Source: Nocardioides terrae (GTDB taxonomy: Bacteria; Actinomycetota; Actinomycetes; Propionibacteriales; Nocardioidaceae). Taken from it: 64,000 nucleotides of DNA. The stretch is taken from contig NZ_FOLB01000001.1 in the NCBI RefSeq assembly GCF_900112345.1, forward strand, positions 248,001 to 312,000, in the 5' to 3' direction. The translations under genes and the position numbers were made by a program. Shown here in pieces: positions 1 to 6,547 of the stretch (its first letter is position 1; each line of letters begins with the position of its first letter). The notes below the pieces were generated by a model that was given only the letters and a program-made list of their open reading frames with translations, was not told the DNA's origin and did not search any database.

Positions 1-1
1 G

Positions 2-67
2 ACGGTACGCCGGCGCCGCTTGCTGCGCCGCACCTCTACGTTCGCCCTCGCCATGCTCGGACCCTAG
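2..67 (+). CDS. possible 3' end of an upstream gene (partial)
   Basis: Frame 2 is open from the window edge and ends with TAG at 65-67. It gives 21 residues, arginine-rich then hydrophobic (RRRR, then FALAMLG). The stop overlaps, tail to tail, the stop of the PHP gene on the other strand, as convergent genes often do. The fragment is too short to assign, and an open frame of this length is expected by chance in such GC-rich DNA. Confidence 0.2.
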   Translation, partial: TVRRRRLLRRTSTFALAMLGP

Positions 68-1110
68 CGCCGCGCCCAGTCGAGCAGGCGCTCCTTCGGC
101 CAGGTGTTGACGATGCGCTCGGGGTCGATGCCGGCCGCCTCGGCGCGCTCGCAGCCGTAGATCTGGAAGTCCAGCTGGCCGGGCGCGTGGGCGTCGGAGT
201 CGATGGAGAACAGGCAGCCGATGTCGCGAGCCAGCTCGAGCAGCTTCGTCGGCGGGTCACGGCGCTCGGGGCGGCTGTTGATCTCGACGGCGACCCCGTG
301 CTCGGCCGCGGCCTCGAAGACCCGACGCGCGTCGAACGTGCTGCCCGGGCGGGTGCCGCGGTTGCCGGTCACCAGCCGCCCGGTGACGTGGCCGAGGACG
401 TTGGTGAAGGGGTTGCCGATGGCGGCGATCATCCGCGCGGTCATCTCGGCGGGATCCATCTTGAGCTTGGAGTGGACGCTCGCCACGCGCAGGTCGAGCC
501 GGGCCAGCATCGCGTCGGTCTGGTCGAGCGAGCCGTCGTCGAGGATGTCCACCTCGATGCCCTTGAGGAGGGTGAATCCGCCGTCCAGGTGCTCGTTGAG
601 GGCATCGACCACGGCGAGCTGCCGTCCGAGCCGGTCGACACTGAGCCCGTGCGCGATGGTGAGCCGTGGCGAGTGGTCGGTCAGCACCAGGTAGTCGTGG
701 CCCAGCTCCATGGCGGTGAACGCCATCTCCTCGATCGGAGAGCCCCCGTCGGACCAGTCCGAGTGCGAGTGCAGGTCTCCCCTCAACCGCTGGCGCAGGT
801 CGGCGCCACCGGACGTCAGCTCGCCGCCGTACTCCTCCTCGAGGCTGGTCAGCCGCTCCGGGATCTCCCCGGCCACGACCTGGGCGACCACCTTCGCCGT
901 GCTGGCGCCGACGCCGGCCAGGTCGGTCAGCGTGCCCGCGCCGGCACGGGCGGAGATCTCGTCCTCGCCCAGCGGCAGCAGGGCTGCGGCAGCGGTGCGG
1001 AACGCCTTGACCTTGTAGGTGTCGGCACGGGCCCGCTCGAGCAGGAACGCGATGCGGCGCAGGGTCGCGACGGGGCCTCGGGAGGGCGACACGCCGGAGT
1101 TCACGGCCAC
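64..1110 (-). CDS. PHP-domain metal-dependent phosphoesterase, PolX-type
   Basis: A 348-aa protein. Residues 15-80 form a helix-hairpin-helix region like the N-terminus of family X DNA polymerases (VKAFR, LAGVGAST). A PHP phosphoesterase domain follows, with metal ligands in DLHSHSDWSDG (H113, H115), TDHS (D145, H146), E186, SVHSK (H213) and a C-terminal DSDAH. The polymerase palm is absent, so this is the stand-alone HhH+PHP form, probably a phosphatase or DNA 3'-end processing enzyme; the substrate cannot be read from sequence. The frame is open to 1575, but I chose GTG at 1110 because GGAGG (complement of 1118-1122) lies 7 nt upstream and the conserved domain starts soon after. Confidence 0.82.
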   Translation of the reverse strand: MAVNSGVSPSRGPVATLRRIAFLLERARADTYKVKAFRTAAAALLPLGEDEISARAGAGTLTDLAGVGASTAKVVAQVVAGEIPERLTSLEEEYGGELTSGGADLRQRLRGDLHSHSDWSDGGSPIEEMAFTAMELGHDYLVLTDHSPRLTIAHGLSVDRLGRQLAVVDALNEHLDGGFTLLKGIEVDILDDGSLDQTDAMLARLDLRVASVHSKLKMDPAEMTARMIAAIGNPFTNVLGHVTGRLVTGNRGTRPGSTFDARRVFEAAAEHGVAVEINSRPERRDPPTKLLELARDIGCLFSIDSDAHAPGQLDFQIYGCERAEAAGIDPERIVNTWPKERLLDWARR

Positions 1111-1182
1111 TATTTTTCCTCCACACCCCGTGGAAAGACATCGTCGCTGGTCACGAGGGCGATCCGTCGCCCCTCGAGATCG

Positions 1183-1258
1183 TTGTCCCCACGGCTTTCC
1201 CGACGTTGTCCACGGTCCCGCCCAGGTTATCCGCATGCTGTCCACAGGTTCGCCCACA
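1183..1258. promoter_or_regulatory. cluster of DnaA-box-like 9-mers
   Basis: Five 9-mers resembling the high-GC DnaA box TTGTCCACA lie within 76 bp: TTGTCCCCA (1183), TTGTCCACG (1206), TTATCCGCA (1227), CTGTCCACA (1238) and TCGCCCACA (1250). The first four differ from TT(G/A)TCCACA at one position and the last at two. All point the same way. They sit in the gap between the divergent PHP and DUF5679 genes. DnaA binding is inferred from sequence only. Confidence 0.45.
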
Positions 1259-1316
1259 GGGTGGGGATCCTCCGCGTTGACCACCCGCGGGGCCGCTCCT
1301 AAGGTTTCTCCGCAGA

Positions 1317-1391
1317 TGAGACCCCCGGCGCCGCCGGACGGCCTTCGCAAGGGGAAGGCGAAGGACGATCCAGGCACCGGGGGTCTCCTCA
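1317..1391. other. nested stem-loop in divergent intergenic region
   Basis: The outer arms are 1317-1332 and 1373-1391; GAGACCCCCGG pairs with CCGGGGGTCTC, with a small bulge. The inner arms are CCTTCGC (1342-1348) and GCGAAGG (1358-1364). Together they make a cruciform-like structure inside the 492-bp gap between divergent genes. There is no U-tract on either strand, so a simple terminator is not favoured. It could be an RNA leader for the downstream small gene or a protein-binding site. Confidence 0.4.
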
Positions 1392-1602
1392 TGTCCCCGG
1401 CCGGGTCGCCGCTCGGGCTGAGCGTGGCCCGCCCCAGCGCGACACGCCGGACGCTGAGCGTGGCCGCAGTGTGGATCGGGGCGCTGTGTGCCGTAAGGTC
1501 GAGGCGGGCCCCGCGGTCAGTGCGCCGCGGGATCACGGCGGGCTTCCCTGCATCAATCCCCGTCGCGACGACCATTCGTGAGACATAGAGAAGGAGGCCG
1601 TC

Positions 1603-1761
1603 ATGGCGGAGTCATGGAGCGGCGAGTTCTACTGCGTGAAGTGCAAGGAGAAGCGCGAGGCGACCGGTGAGGTCAAGGTGAACGACAAGGGCACCAAGAT
1701 GGCGAAGGCCGTCTGCCCCGTGTGCGGCACCAACCTCAACCGCATCCTCGGCAAGGCCTGA
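1603..1761 (+). CDS. DUF5679 small zinc-ribbon protein
   Basis: A 52-aa protein with two CxxC knuckles (FYCVKC and AVCPVCGT) separated by a lysine-rich strand, as in the short actinobacterial DUF5679 zinc ribbons. AAGGAGG at 1591-1597 lies 5 nt before the ATG, a strong ribosome site that fixes the start. A GC-rich stem-loop follows the stop, so it is probably monocistronic. The role is unknown; nucleic-acid or protein binding through zinc is an inference from the fold. Confidence 0.88.
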   Translation: MAESWSGEFYCVKCKEKREATGEVKVNDKGTKMAKAVCPVCGTNLNRILGKA

Positions 1762-1781
1762 TCCACCCGGCCTGAGCTTTC

Positions 1782-1821
1782 GACGGCGGCGTCGCCCGGT
1801 GATCCGGGCGGCGCCGCCGTC
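1782..1821 (+). terminator. stem-loop terminator after DUF5679 gene
   Basis: GACGGCGGCGTCGCCCGG at 1782-1799 pairs with 1804-1821 across a TGAT loop, with one mismatch. The stem starts 20 nt after the stop codon. It is followed by CTTCTG rather than a true U-tract, as is common in high-GC actinobacteria. Confidence 0.7.
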
Positions 1822-1881
1822 TTCTGCGTCTCCTGTGGATGACGGCCGCGCCTCCTGATCGATCCGTGGCAGCCTCCGGAC

Positions 1882-2745
1882 ATGAGCGCGCCCATCGACG
1901 AGGCCGGACGCCCGCTCCTGCGGCCCGGATGGCAGGTCGCCCGCTTCGACGACCAGCACCTCCAGGTCGGCCTGGACGCACCGGCCCGCGTCGTCCTCAC
2001 CGACTCCCCCGACGTACGCCGCCTGCTGTCGCTGCTCGCCGATCCGGACGCGGCGTGGGAGCCGCCCTCGTCGCTCCTGGCGATGCGGGCGCTGGACGGC
2101 CTGCACCGGGCCGGTCTGTTGGTGCGACTGCCCGCCTCGGCGCTGGAGACGCGGCTGGCTGCGGTGCACGGCGTCTCGGCGCCGGGCAGGGTCGCCGCGC
2201 GCCGCCTCGCACGAGTGTCCGTCGACGCGCCCGCCGACGTCTCCGAGACGCTGGCCGCCATGCTGCGGTCCGAGGGCGTCAGGCCGGTCACGAACGCCGC
2301 CTCGGTCGTCCTGGTGCTGGCCCGCGGGGCGGTGCGGCGAGGGCGCCTCGACGACCTGTTGCAGGGCGGTCGGCCGCACCTGGTGGTCAGCGGTCTGCCG
2401 ACGGGGTGGGAGGTCGGCCCGTTCGTCTCACCCGGCCAGACCGCCTGTGTGCGCTGTGTCGACGCGGCGCGGGCCGAGCGCGACCCTCGCCGCGCGGTCG
2501 TCGCCGACCAGCTCGCCCGGTCCTCGGCGCCCGTGCCGGTCTCGCCGACACTGCAGACCGCCGCGCTGGCCCTCGCTGTGCGAGAGATCGTGTCCTACGT
2601 CGACGGCGACGTGCCGACAACCTGGTCGACGTCCCTCCTGCTCGGCCCGTCGGGCGCGCCCGAGGTCCGCCGCTGGCCGCGGCACCCGCTCTGCGGGTGC
2701 GCGTGGGACGTGGTGCTCGCCGAGGAGCCGGAGGCGCGGGGCTGA
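1882..2745 (+). CDS. TOMM-cyclodehydratase/E1-like leader-binding protein (orphan)
   Basis: A 287-aa protein resembling the ThiF/E1-like part of azol(in)e (TOMM) cyclodehydratases. The N-terminal region (about 15-115) looks like a winged-helix peptide-binding module. The C-terminal half carries a zinc-type cysteine pair in PGQTACVRC (C189, C192) and a second in RHPLCGC (C271, C273). The second pair is CxC rather than the usual CxxC. No YcaO partner or precursor peptide is seen nearby. Related genes beside whiB7/uvrD2 occur in other actinobacteria, which argues for a housekeeping rather than antibiotic role. The family call rests on motif pattern and context, so it is moderately secure. Confidence 0.6.
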   Translation: MSAPIDEAGRPLLRPGWQVARFDDQHLQVGLDAPARVVLTDSPDVRRLLSLLADPDAAWEPPSSLLAMRALDGLHRAGLLVRLPASALETRLAAVHGVSAPGRVAARRLARVSVDAPADVSETLAAMLRSEGVRPVTNAASVVLVLARGAVRRGRLDDLLQGGRPHLVVSGLPTGWEVGPFVSPGQTACVRCVDAARAERDPRRAVVADQLARSSAPVPVSPTLQTAALALAVREIVSYVDGDVPTTWSTSLLLGPSGAPEVRRWPRHPLCGCAWDVVLAEEPEARG

Positions 2746-2772
2746 CCCGGCGCCCGTGCGCCGGGCGCTCGC

Positions 2773-2934
2773 TCACCACCACTCGGAGTCGAGCTTGCCC
2801 TCCATCGCGCGCAGGTGCTCGCGCGAGCAGGCCTCGCAGAAGGTCTTGCGGACGCCGTGCTCGACGGCCGTCGTCCAGGTGAGCGTCTCCGCACCCTCCG
2901 ACGCGGTCCGCCCGCAGAAGTCACAGCTCAGCAC
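2773..2934 (-). CDS. small zinc-finger protein
   Basis: A 53-aa protein with CDFC near the N-terminus and CEAC about 30 residues later, a treble-clef or zinc-ribbon pattern, ending in an acidic, tryptophan-rich tail (DSEWW). I chose GTG at 2934, directly before LSCDFCG; the longer ATG at 3000 would run into a transcription terminator. No clear Shine-Dalgarno precedes it. Function unknown. It is convergent with the TOMM-like gene, 27 bp away. Confidence 0.62.
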   Translation of the reverse strand: MLSCDFCGRTASEGAETLTWTTAVEHGVRKTFCEACSREHLRAMEGKLDSEWW

Positions 2935-2950
2935 AGGACCAGGAAAGCAG

Positions 2951-2988
2951 AACGGCCCGCCCGCCCCAAGTGGGACGGACGGGCCGTT
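2951..2988 (-). terminator. stem-loop terminator
   Basis: AACGGCCCG at 2951-2959 pairs with CGGGCCGTT at 2980-2988, with further pairing inside. It lies 60 nt after the stop of the 54-aa ORF on the minus strand and just before the zinc-finger start, so it likely separates the two transcripts. Confidence 0.65.
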
Positions 2989-3047
2989 CGTGTCACACAC
3001 CCGCGATCAGGGTGCCGGGGAGGTGTCCCCGGTGTGCCTCTCTGTCT

Positions 3048-3212
3048 CTACAGAGCGCGGGCGAGGGCCAGGCGCGCCTGCTGAGCTGCCTGCTCCGCCT
3101 TGCGGCTGAGCCGGCGGGCGCGGGCCAGCTGGTGGCCGCGCCGCATCTCCTGCGCCTCTCCCAGGCGCGCGGCCATCTGCGCGCGCGCCAGGTCTTCCTG
3201 CAAGCTGATCAT
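3048..3212 (-). CDS. small basic hypothetical protein
   Basis: A 54-aa helical protein rich in Ala, Arg and Gln (EQAAQQARLALARAL), with no cysteines and no membrane segment. The ATG at 3212 is chosen over the upstream ATG at 3242 because AGGAG lies 7 nt before it. It sits just downstream of whiB7 on the same strand and is followed by a terminator, so it may be read with whiB7. I do not recognise the family. Confidence 0.6.
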   Translation of the reverse strand: MISLQEDLARAQMAARLGEAQEMRRGHQLARARRLSRKAEQAAQQARLALARAL

Positions 3213-3256
3213 CTTCGTGCTCCTGTTTCGGAAAAGGGTCATGGGTCGTGGTGGTG

Positions 3257-3604
3257 CTAGGCGACGATGGGGTGCTTCCGCGGGCGACCGCGCGGGCGCT
3301 TGCGGGGGATCACCGTTCCCTGGAGGAACAGCTCACCGCCCCACACGCCCCACGGCTCACGTCGCGCGAGCGCTCCGTCGAGGCACATCGTCTGGACGGG
3401 GCAGTCGCGGCACAGTGCCTTCGCGAACTCCACGTCGCTCGGGGACTCGGCGAACCACAGCTCCGGGTTGTTGGCCCGGCAGGGCAGCAGCTCGTCGTCG
3501 ACCTTGCCGGCACTGTCGTGCAGCAGACCCAAGGTGGGGTCCAGGACAGTGTCCAGCCCAGCCTCGAACGCCTGGTCGGCGCGGTCGAGAACGCTGGTGG
3601 TCAT
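3257..3604 (-). CDS. whiB7: WhiB7-like redox-sensing transcription factor
   Basis: A 115-aa Wbl protein. C42, C65, C68 and C74 (LPCRAN, LCRDCPVQTMC) are the [4Fe-4S] ligands, GVWGG at 86-90 is the sigma-factor contact turn, and RPRGRPRK at 103-110 is the AT-hook that marks the WhiB7 subgroup. WhiB7 binds the primary sigma factor and activates intrinsic antibiotic-resistance genes under ribosome stress. The start has an excellent AGGAGGTGA site. Upstream lie a 69-aa ORF, an intrinsic terminator and a competing antiterminator arm, so expression is probably controlled by attenuation. It is next to uvrD2, as in mycobacteria. Confidence 0.92.
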   Translation of the reverse strand: MTTSVLDRADQAFEAGLDTVLDPTLGLLHDSAGKVDDELLPCRANNPELWFAESPSDVEFAKALCRDCPVQTMCLDGALARREPWGVWGGELFLQGTVIPRKRPRGRPRKHPIVA

Positions 3605-3683
3605 CTCGTTCACCTCCTGTGTTTTCCTGATCGCTTGTTCTTCTTGACGTTGTGGCGCTGAACTAGGGATTCGGCCTTGTCGC

Positions 3684-3729
3684 GGAAAACAGAAAGGCCG
3701 CGGATCCCGGGGTTCGGGTTCCGCGGCCT
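3684..3729 (-). terminator. attenuator terminator of whiB7, with competing antiterminator
   Basis: On the minus strand AGGCCGCGG (3729-3721) pairs with CCGCGGCCT (3703-3695), followed by a U-rich run TTCTGTTTTC: a canonical intrinsic terminator 80 nt before the whiB7 ATG. GCCTGGAG in the last codons of the uORF (3776-3769) can pair with CTCCAGGC (3733-3726). That pairing consumes the 5' arm of the terminator, so the two structures are mutually exclusive. Confidence 0.78.
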
Positions 3730-3752
3730 GGAGGCTGCCGGTCGTCTGACGA

Positions 3753-3962
3753 TCAGACGGACGGTGGTCTCCAGGCGTAGGTCCCACGAACCCAGCCCTT
3801 GCGGGTGGTGGCCGGCTTGAGAGCCACCTCTCCCTGGGCGAGATCGACGGTGCGCACGGCGAAGCGAGCCGCGTCGGCGCACGGGGCAAAGGTGTGGTGG
3901 TAGCCGGACATGCCGATGGACGACTGGATGTCAGTCGTCTGCTGGATCAGGTTGCTGTTCAT
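3753..3962 (-). CDS. whiB7 leader ORF (uORF), 69 aa
   Basis: Begins at ATG 3962 after AAGGAGGT and ends with TGA 24 nt before the attenuator stem. The product is small and hydrophilic, ending GTYAWRPPSV; it resembles no enzyme I know. Its last codons hold one arm of the antiterminator. A ribosome stalled or slowed near the end of this ORF would change which hairpin forms. Upstream-ORF control of whiB7/wblC is established in mycobacteria and Streptomyces. This one is longer than a typical leader peptide and could also make a stable protein. Confidence 0.7.
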   Translation of the reverse strand: MNSNLIQQTTDIQSSIGMSGYHHTFAPCADAARFAVRTVDLAQGEVALKPATTRKGWVRGTYAWRPPSV

Positions 3963-4039
3963 GTTGCTGCCACCTCCTTCGAGGGATCGTGCGCGCGAAG
4001 CTGCCAACTCCACAGTGCGCGGTTTCGGGGTCGAGAAGA

Positions 4040-4079
4040 ACGCTAGTGGGAGCTCGTCAATGGCCGCAAATCATTTATG
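4040..4079 (-). promoter_or_regulatory. candidate whiB7 leader promoter
   Basis: On the minus strand, an AT-rich stretch (complement of 4069-4079) is followed by TTGCGG (4069-4064), 18 nt, and TAGCGT (4045-4040). An A/T-rich block just upstream of the -35 is the known signature of WhiB7-activated promoters, so autoregulation is likely. An overlapping TTGACG (4060-4055) is too close to this -10 to be its -35. Confidence 0.45.
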
Positions 4080-4088
4080 GGCTGTTTT

Positions 4089-6149
4089 TCAAGGAACTTC
4101 TGCCACGATCGCGAGAACGTCCTCGCCGTACGCCGTCAGCTTGGCGTCGCCGACGCCGGGAACGCGCAGCAGATCGCTGCGGGAGAGCGGTCGCCGTTCG
4201 GCGATCGCCTCGAGCGTCGCGTCGGTGAAGATGACGAACGCCGGCTTGTCGATGGTCCTCGCGGTCGCGACCCGCCATTCCTTGAGCCGGGCGTAGAGCG
4301 CCTCGTCGTAGGGCGCCGGGCAGTCCTCGTGCCGACCGGCCCGCTTCTCCGCCGCCGTCCCGAGCGGCCGCCCGCAGGTGCGGCACATCCGGGCGCCGCG
4401 GCTACCCGTGGGCCGCTCGCCCGCCCGCTGTCCGGCTCTGACGGAGTCCGGCAGCAGCGGGTCGAGGAAGCGCGACGGCTTGCGGCTGCCCCGCTGACCG
4501 GGCTGCCGGGCCGCCGACCACGACAGCGCGAGGTCGACCCGGGCGCGCGTGACGCCGACGTAGAGCAGCCGGCGCTCCTCCTCCACGGCTGCAGGCGAGT
4601 CGAGGGAGTAGCTGATGGGCAGGGTGCCGTCCTGGAGTCCGACGAGGAAGACCGAGTCCCATTCGAGGCCCTTGGCGGCGTGGAAGGTGGCCAGGGTGAC
4701 GCCGTCGGCGACGGGGGCGTGCTGGTCGGCGGCCCTCCGGTCGAGGTCGTCGACGAACGCGCCCAAGGTCGGCGGGGTGTCTCCGCCGGCCGCGGCGAAC
4801 GCGACCGCCTGGTCGATCAGCGCCTGCCACGACTCCCAGCGGTCGCGGACCTGGCCGCGGTTGTCGGGCGGCGTCGAGGTCCAGCCCATGCCGGCCAGGG
4901 TGCCGTGGACGGTCTCCAGGAACTCCTCGCCCTCCCCCGAGCGAGCGGCGCCGCGGAGGCGGGTGACCGCCTCCCGGACCTCGGGCCGGTCGAAGAAGCG
5001 GGCGGCGCCACGCAGGACGTAGGGGACGCCCGCGCCGGTCAGGGCGTCCTCGAACGTCTCCGACTGCGCGTTGATGCGGAAGAGCACGGCGATCTCGCCG
5101 TAGGGCCGGCCGTCGGCGTGCAGCTGGCGGATCCGGGCCGCGACCGCCTCGGCCTCCGCGACCTCGTCGGAACGCGGCTGGAAGGTCACCGCGGGACCGG
5201 CCGGGCGCTGGGCCCGCAGCTCCACGCCGTGGCTGGACGAGCCGGCGAGCAGCCGGTTGGCCGTCTCGACGACCTGCGGGCTGGAGCGGTAGTTGCGGAC
5301 CAGCTCGACGCTGGTGGTGTTGGCGAACTTCGCCGGGAAGCCGCGGAGGTAGGCCGCGTCGGCTCCCGCGAAGGAGTAGATCGTCTGCGCGGGGTCGCCG
5401 ACGACGCAGATCTCGTCGCGACCACCGAGCCACAGGTCCAGCAGCGCCGACTGCAGCGGTGAGACGTCTTGGAACTCGTCGACGACGAACCACTTGTACT
5501 GACGACGCACCTGGGCGGCGACCCGCTCGTCCTCGGCGAGGAGACCGGCGGTCAGCAGGAGGACATCCTCCATGTCCATCCGGCCCTGCTCGCGCTTGAC
5601 CTCCTCGTAGGAGCCGAAGAGGCGGCCGACGGTCTCGAGGTCGACGTTGCCGACCTCGCGCCCGCGGGCCAGCGCCACGCGCTGGTAGGAGTCCGGATGG
5701 ACGTTGCTGACCTTCGCCCACTCGACCTCGGAGGCCAGGTCGCGCAGCAGCGCCTGGTCGGCCCGGAGCCGGTGACGGCGCGCCGCCGGGGCCAGCATCG
5801 GGATCTTGGACTCGGTCAGCGTCGGGAGCTCGGTGCCGTTCACGTGGGGCCAGAAGTAGCGCAGCTGCCGCAACGCTGCGGAGTGGAACGTGCGGGCCTG
5901 CACCGCGCCGGCGCCCATGCCGCGCAACCGCTGGCGCATCTCGCCGGCCGCCCGCGTGGTGAACGTGACCGCGAGGATCTCCGTCGGCGAGTAGACGCCC
6001 GTGGCGACGCCGTAGGCGATCCGGTGGGTGATCGCGCGCGTCTTGCCGGTCCCCGCTCCGGCGAGCACACGGACGGGACCACGCAGCGCCTCGGCCACGC
6101 GGCGCTGCTCCGGGTCGAGCGCGTCGAGGAGGGCGTCGGGGCTTGTCAC
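4089..6149 (-). CDS. uvrD2: ATP-dependent DNA helicase UvrD2
   Basis: A 686-aa SF1A helicase. Walker A GAGTGKT is at 31-37; downstream are the Walker B DEFQD and the remaining UvrD-type motifs. A tetracysteine-type segment (MCRTCG, then HEDC) links to a C-terminal HRDC domain (about 610-686), with LLRVPGVGDAKL near the end. This helicase + cysteine + HRDC layout is that of actinobacterial UvrD2, a 3'-5' helicase. GTG 6149 is chosen because TAGGGT lies 7 nt upstream, a leaderless promoter, and the domain begins right after it. The gene sits between whiB7 and mycoredoxin, as in Mycobacterium tuberculosis. Confidence 0.92.
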   Translation of the reverse strand: MTSPDALLDALDPEQRRVAEALRGPVRVLAGAGTGKTRAITHRIAYGVATGVYSPTEILAVTFTTRAAGEMRQRLRGMGAGAVQARTFHSAALRQLRYFWPHVNGTELPTLTESKIPMLAPAARRHRLRADQALLRDLASEVEWAKVSNVHPDSYQRVALARGREVGNVDLETVGRLFGSYEEVKREQGRMDMEDVLLLTAGLLAEDERVAAQVRRQYKWFVVDEFQDVSPLQSALLDLWLGGRDEICVVGDPAQTIYSFAGADAAYLRGFPAKFANTTSVELVRNYRSSPQVVETANRLLAGSSSHGVELRAQRPAGPAVTFQPRSDEVAEAEAVAARIRQLHADGRPYGEIAVLFRINAQSETFEDALTGAGVPYVLRGAARFFDRPEVREAVTRLRGAARSGEGEEFLETVHGTLAGMGWTSTPPDNRGQVRDRWESWQALIDQAVAFAAAGGDTPPTLGAFVDDLDRRAADQHAPVADGVTLATFHAAKGLEWDSVFLVGLQDGTLPISYSLDSPAAVEEERRLLYVGVTRARVDLALSWSAARQPGQRGSRKPSRFLDPLLPDSVRAGQRAGERPTGSRGARMCRTCGRPLGTAAEKRAGRHEDCPAPYDEALYARLKEWRVATARTIDKPAFVIFTDATLEAIAERRPLSRSDLLRVPGVGDAKLTAYGEDVLAIVAEVP

Positions 6150-6156
6150 GGCGACC

Positions 6157-6162
6157 ACCCTA
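6157..6162 (-). promoter_or_regulatory. leaderless -10 of uvrD2
   Basis: TAGGGT on the minus strand ends 7 nt before the GTG start, so transcription would begin at or next to the start codon. No clear -35 is visible. Confidence 0.45.
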
Positions 6163-6283
6163 GAGGCGGGCTCCGACAGCGTCCGCAACGTGCACGTCAC
6201 CCGGTGGACGGGTGGAACAACTCCGCGCTCCGCACGGTTGAGGCGTACGACGATCCCTGAGAAAGCGGAGGCGAGTAGTCCAG

Positions 6284-6538
6284 ATGGCTGCCCAGACGTT
6301 CACGATGTATTCGACCCCCTGGTGCGGCTACTGCCAGCGCCTCAAGGGCCAGCTCGGCCGCGAGGGCATCACCTTCGAGGAGGTCGACATCGAGCAGCAC
6401 CCCGACGCCGCCAAGATCGTCGAGCAGGTCAACAACGGCAACCAGACGGTGCCGACCCTCGTCTATGCCGACGGATCCGCGCAGACCAACCCCAGTGTGA
6501 TCCAGATCAAGGAGAAGCTCGCCGCTCTGGCCGGCTGA
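6284..6538 (+). CDS. mrx1: mycoredoxin 1 (glutaredoxin-like)
   Basis: An 84-aa thioredoxin-fold protein with the active site WCGYC (C14, C17), a cis-proline loop TVPT (55-58) and the C-terminal DGSAQTNPS region. Mycoredoxins reduce mixed disulfides between mycothiol and proteins in actinobacteria. Size, motif and position next to uvrD2 and nudC match Mrx1. A modest purine-rich site (GCGGAGGCG, 6265-6273) precedes the ATG. Divergent from uvrD2. Confidence 0.92.
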   Translation: MAAQTFTMYSTPWCGYCQRLKGQLGREGITFEEVDIEQHPDAAKIVEQVNNGNQTVPTLVYADGSAQTNPSVIQIKEKLAALAG

Positions 6539-6547
6539 GCCTCTCGC

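Larger units (their letters stand above)
1111..1602. other. 492-bp intergenic region without a gene
   Basis: Divergent spacer between the PHP gene and the DUF5679 gene. It holds the DnaA-box-like cluster, the nested stem-loop, and a 13-bp direct repeat GCTGAGCGTGGCC at 1417-1429 and 1453-1465 (36-bp period). No open frame in it has plausible coding character; the long frames that cross it are GC-driven. It is unusually long for this gene-dense window and appears regulatory. Confidence 0.6.

Noticed and set aside
1183..1258. Chromosomal origin (oriC)
   Set aside because: No dnaA/dnaN neighbours, no AT-rich unwinding region, too few boxes for an actinobacterial oriC.
1111..1575. Extended N-terminus of the PHP protein (open frame to 1575)
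   Set aside because: Arginine/proline-rich, covers the stem-loop and DnaA-like boxes; a clear GGAGG-GTG start exists at 1110.
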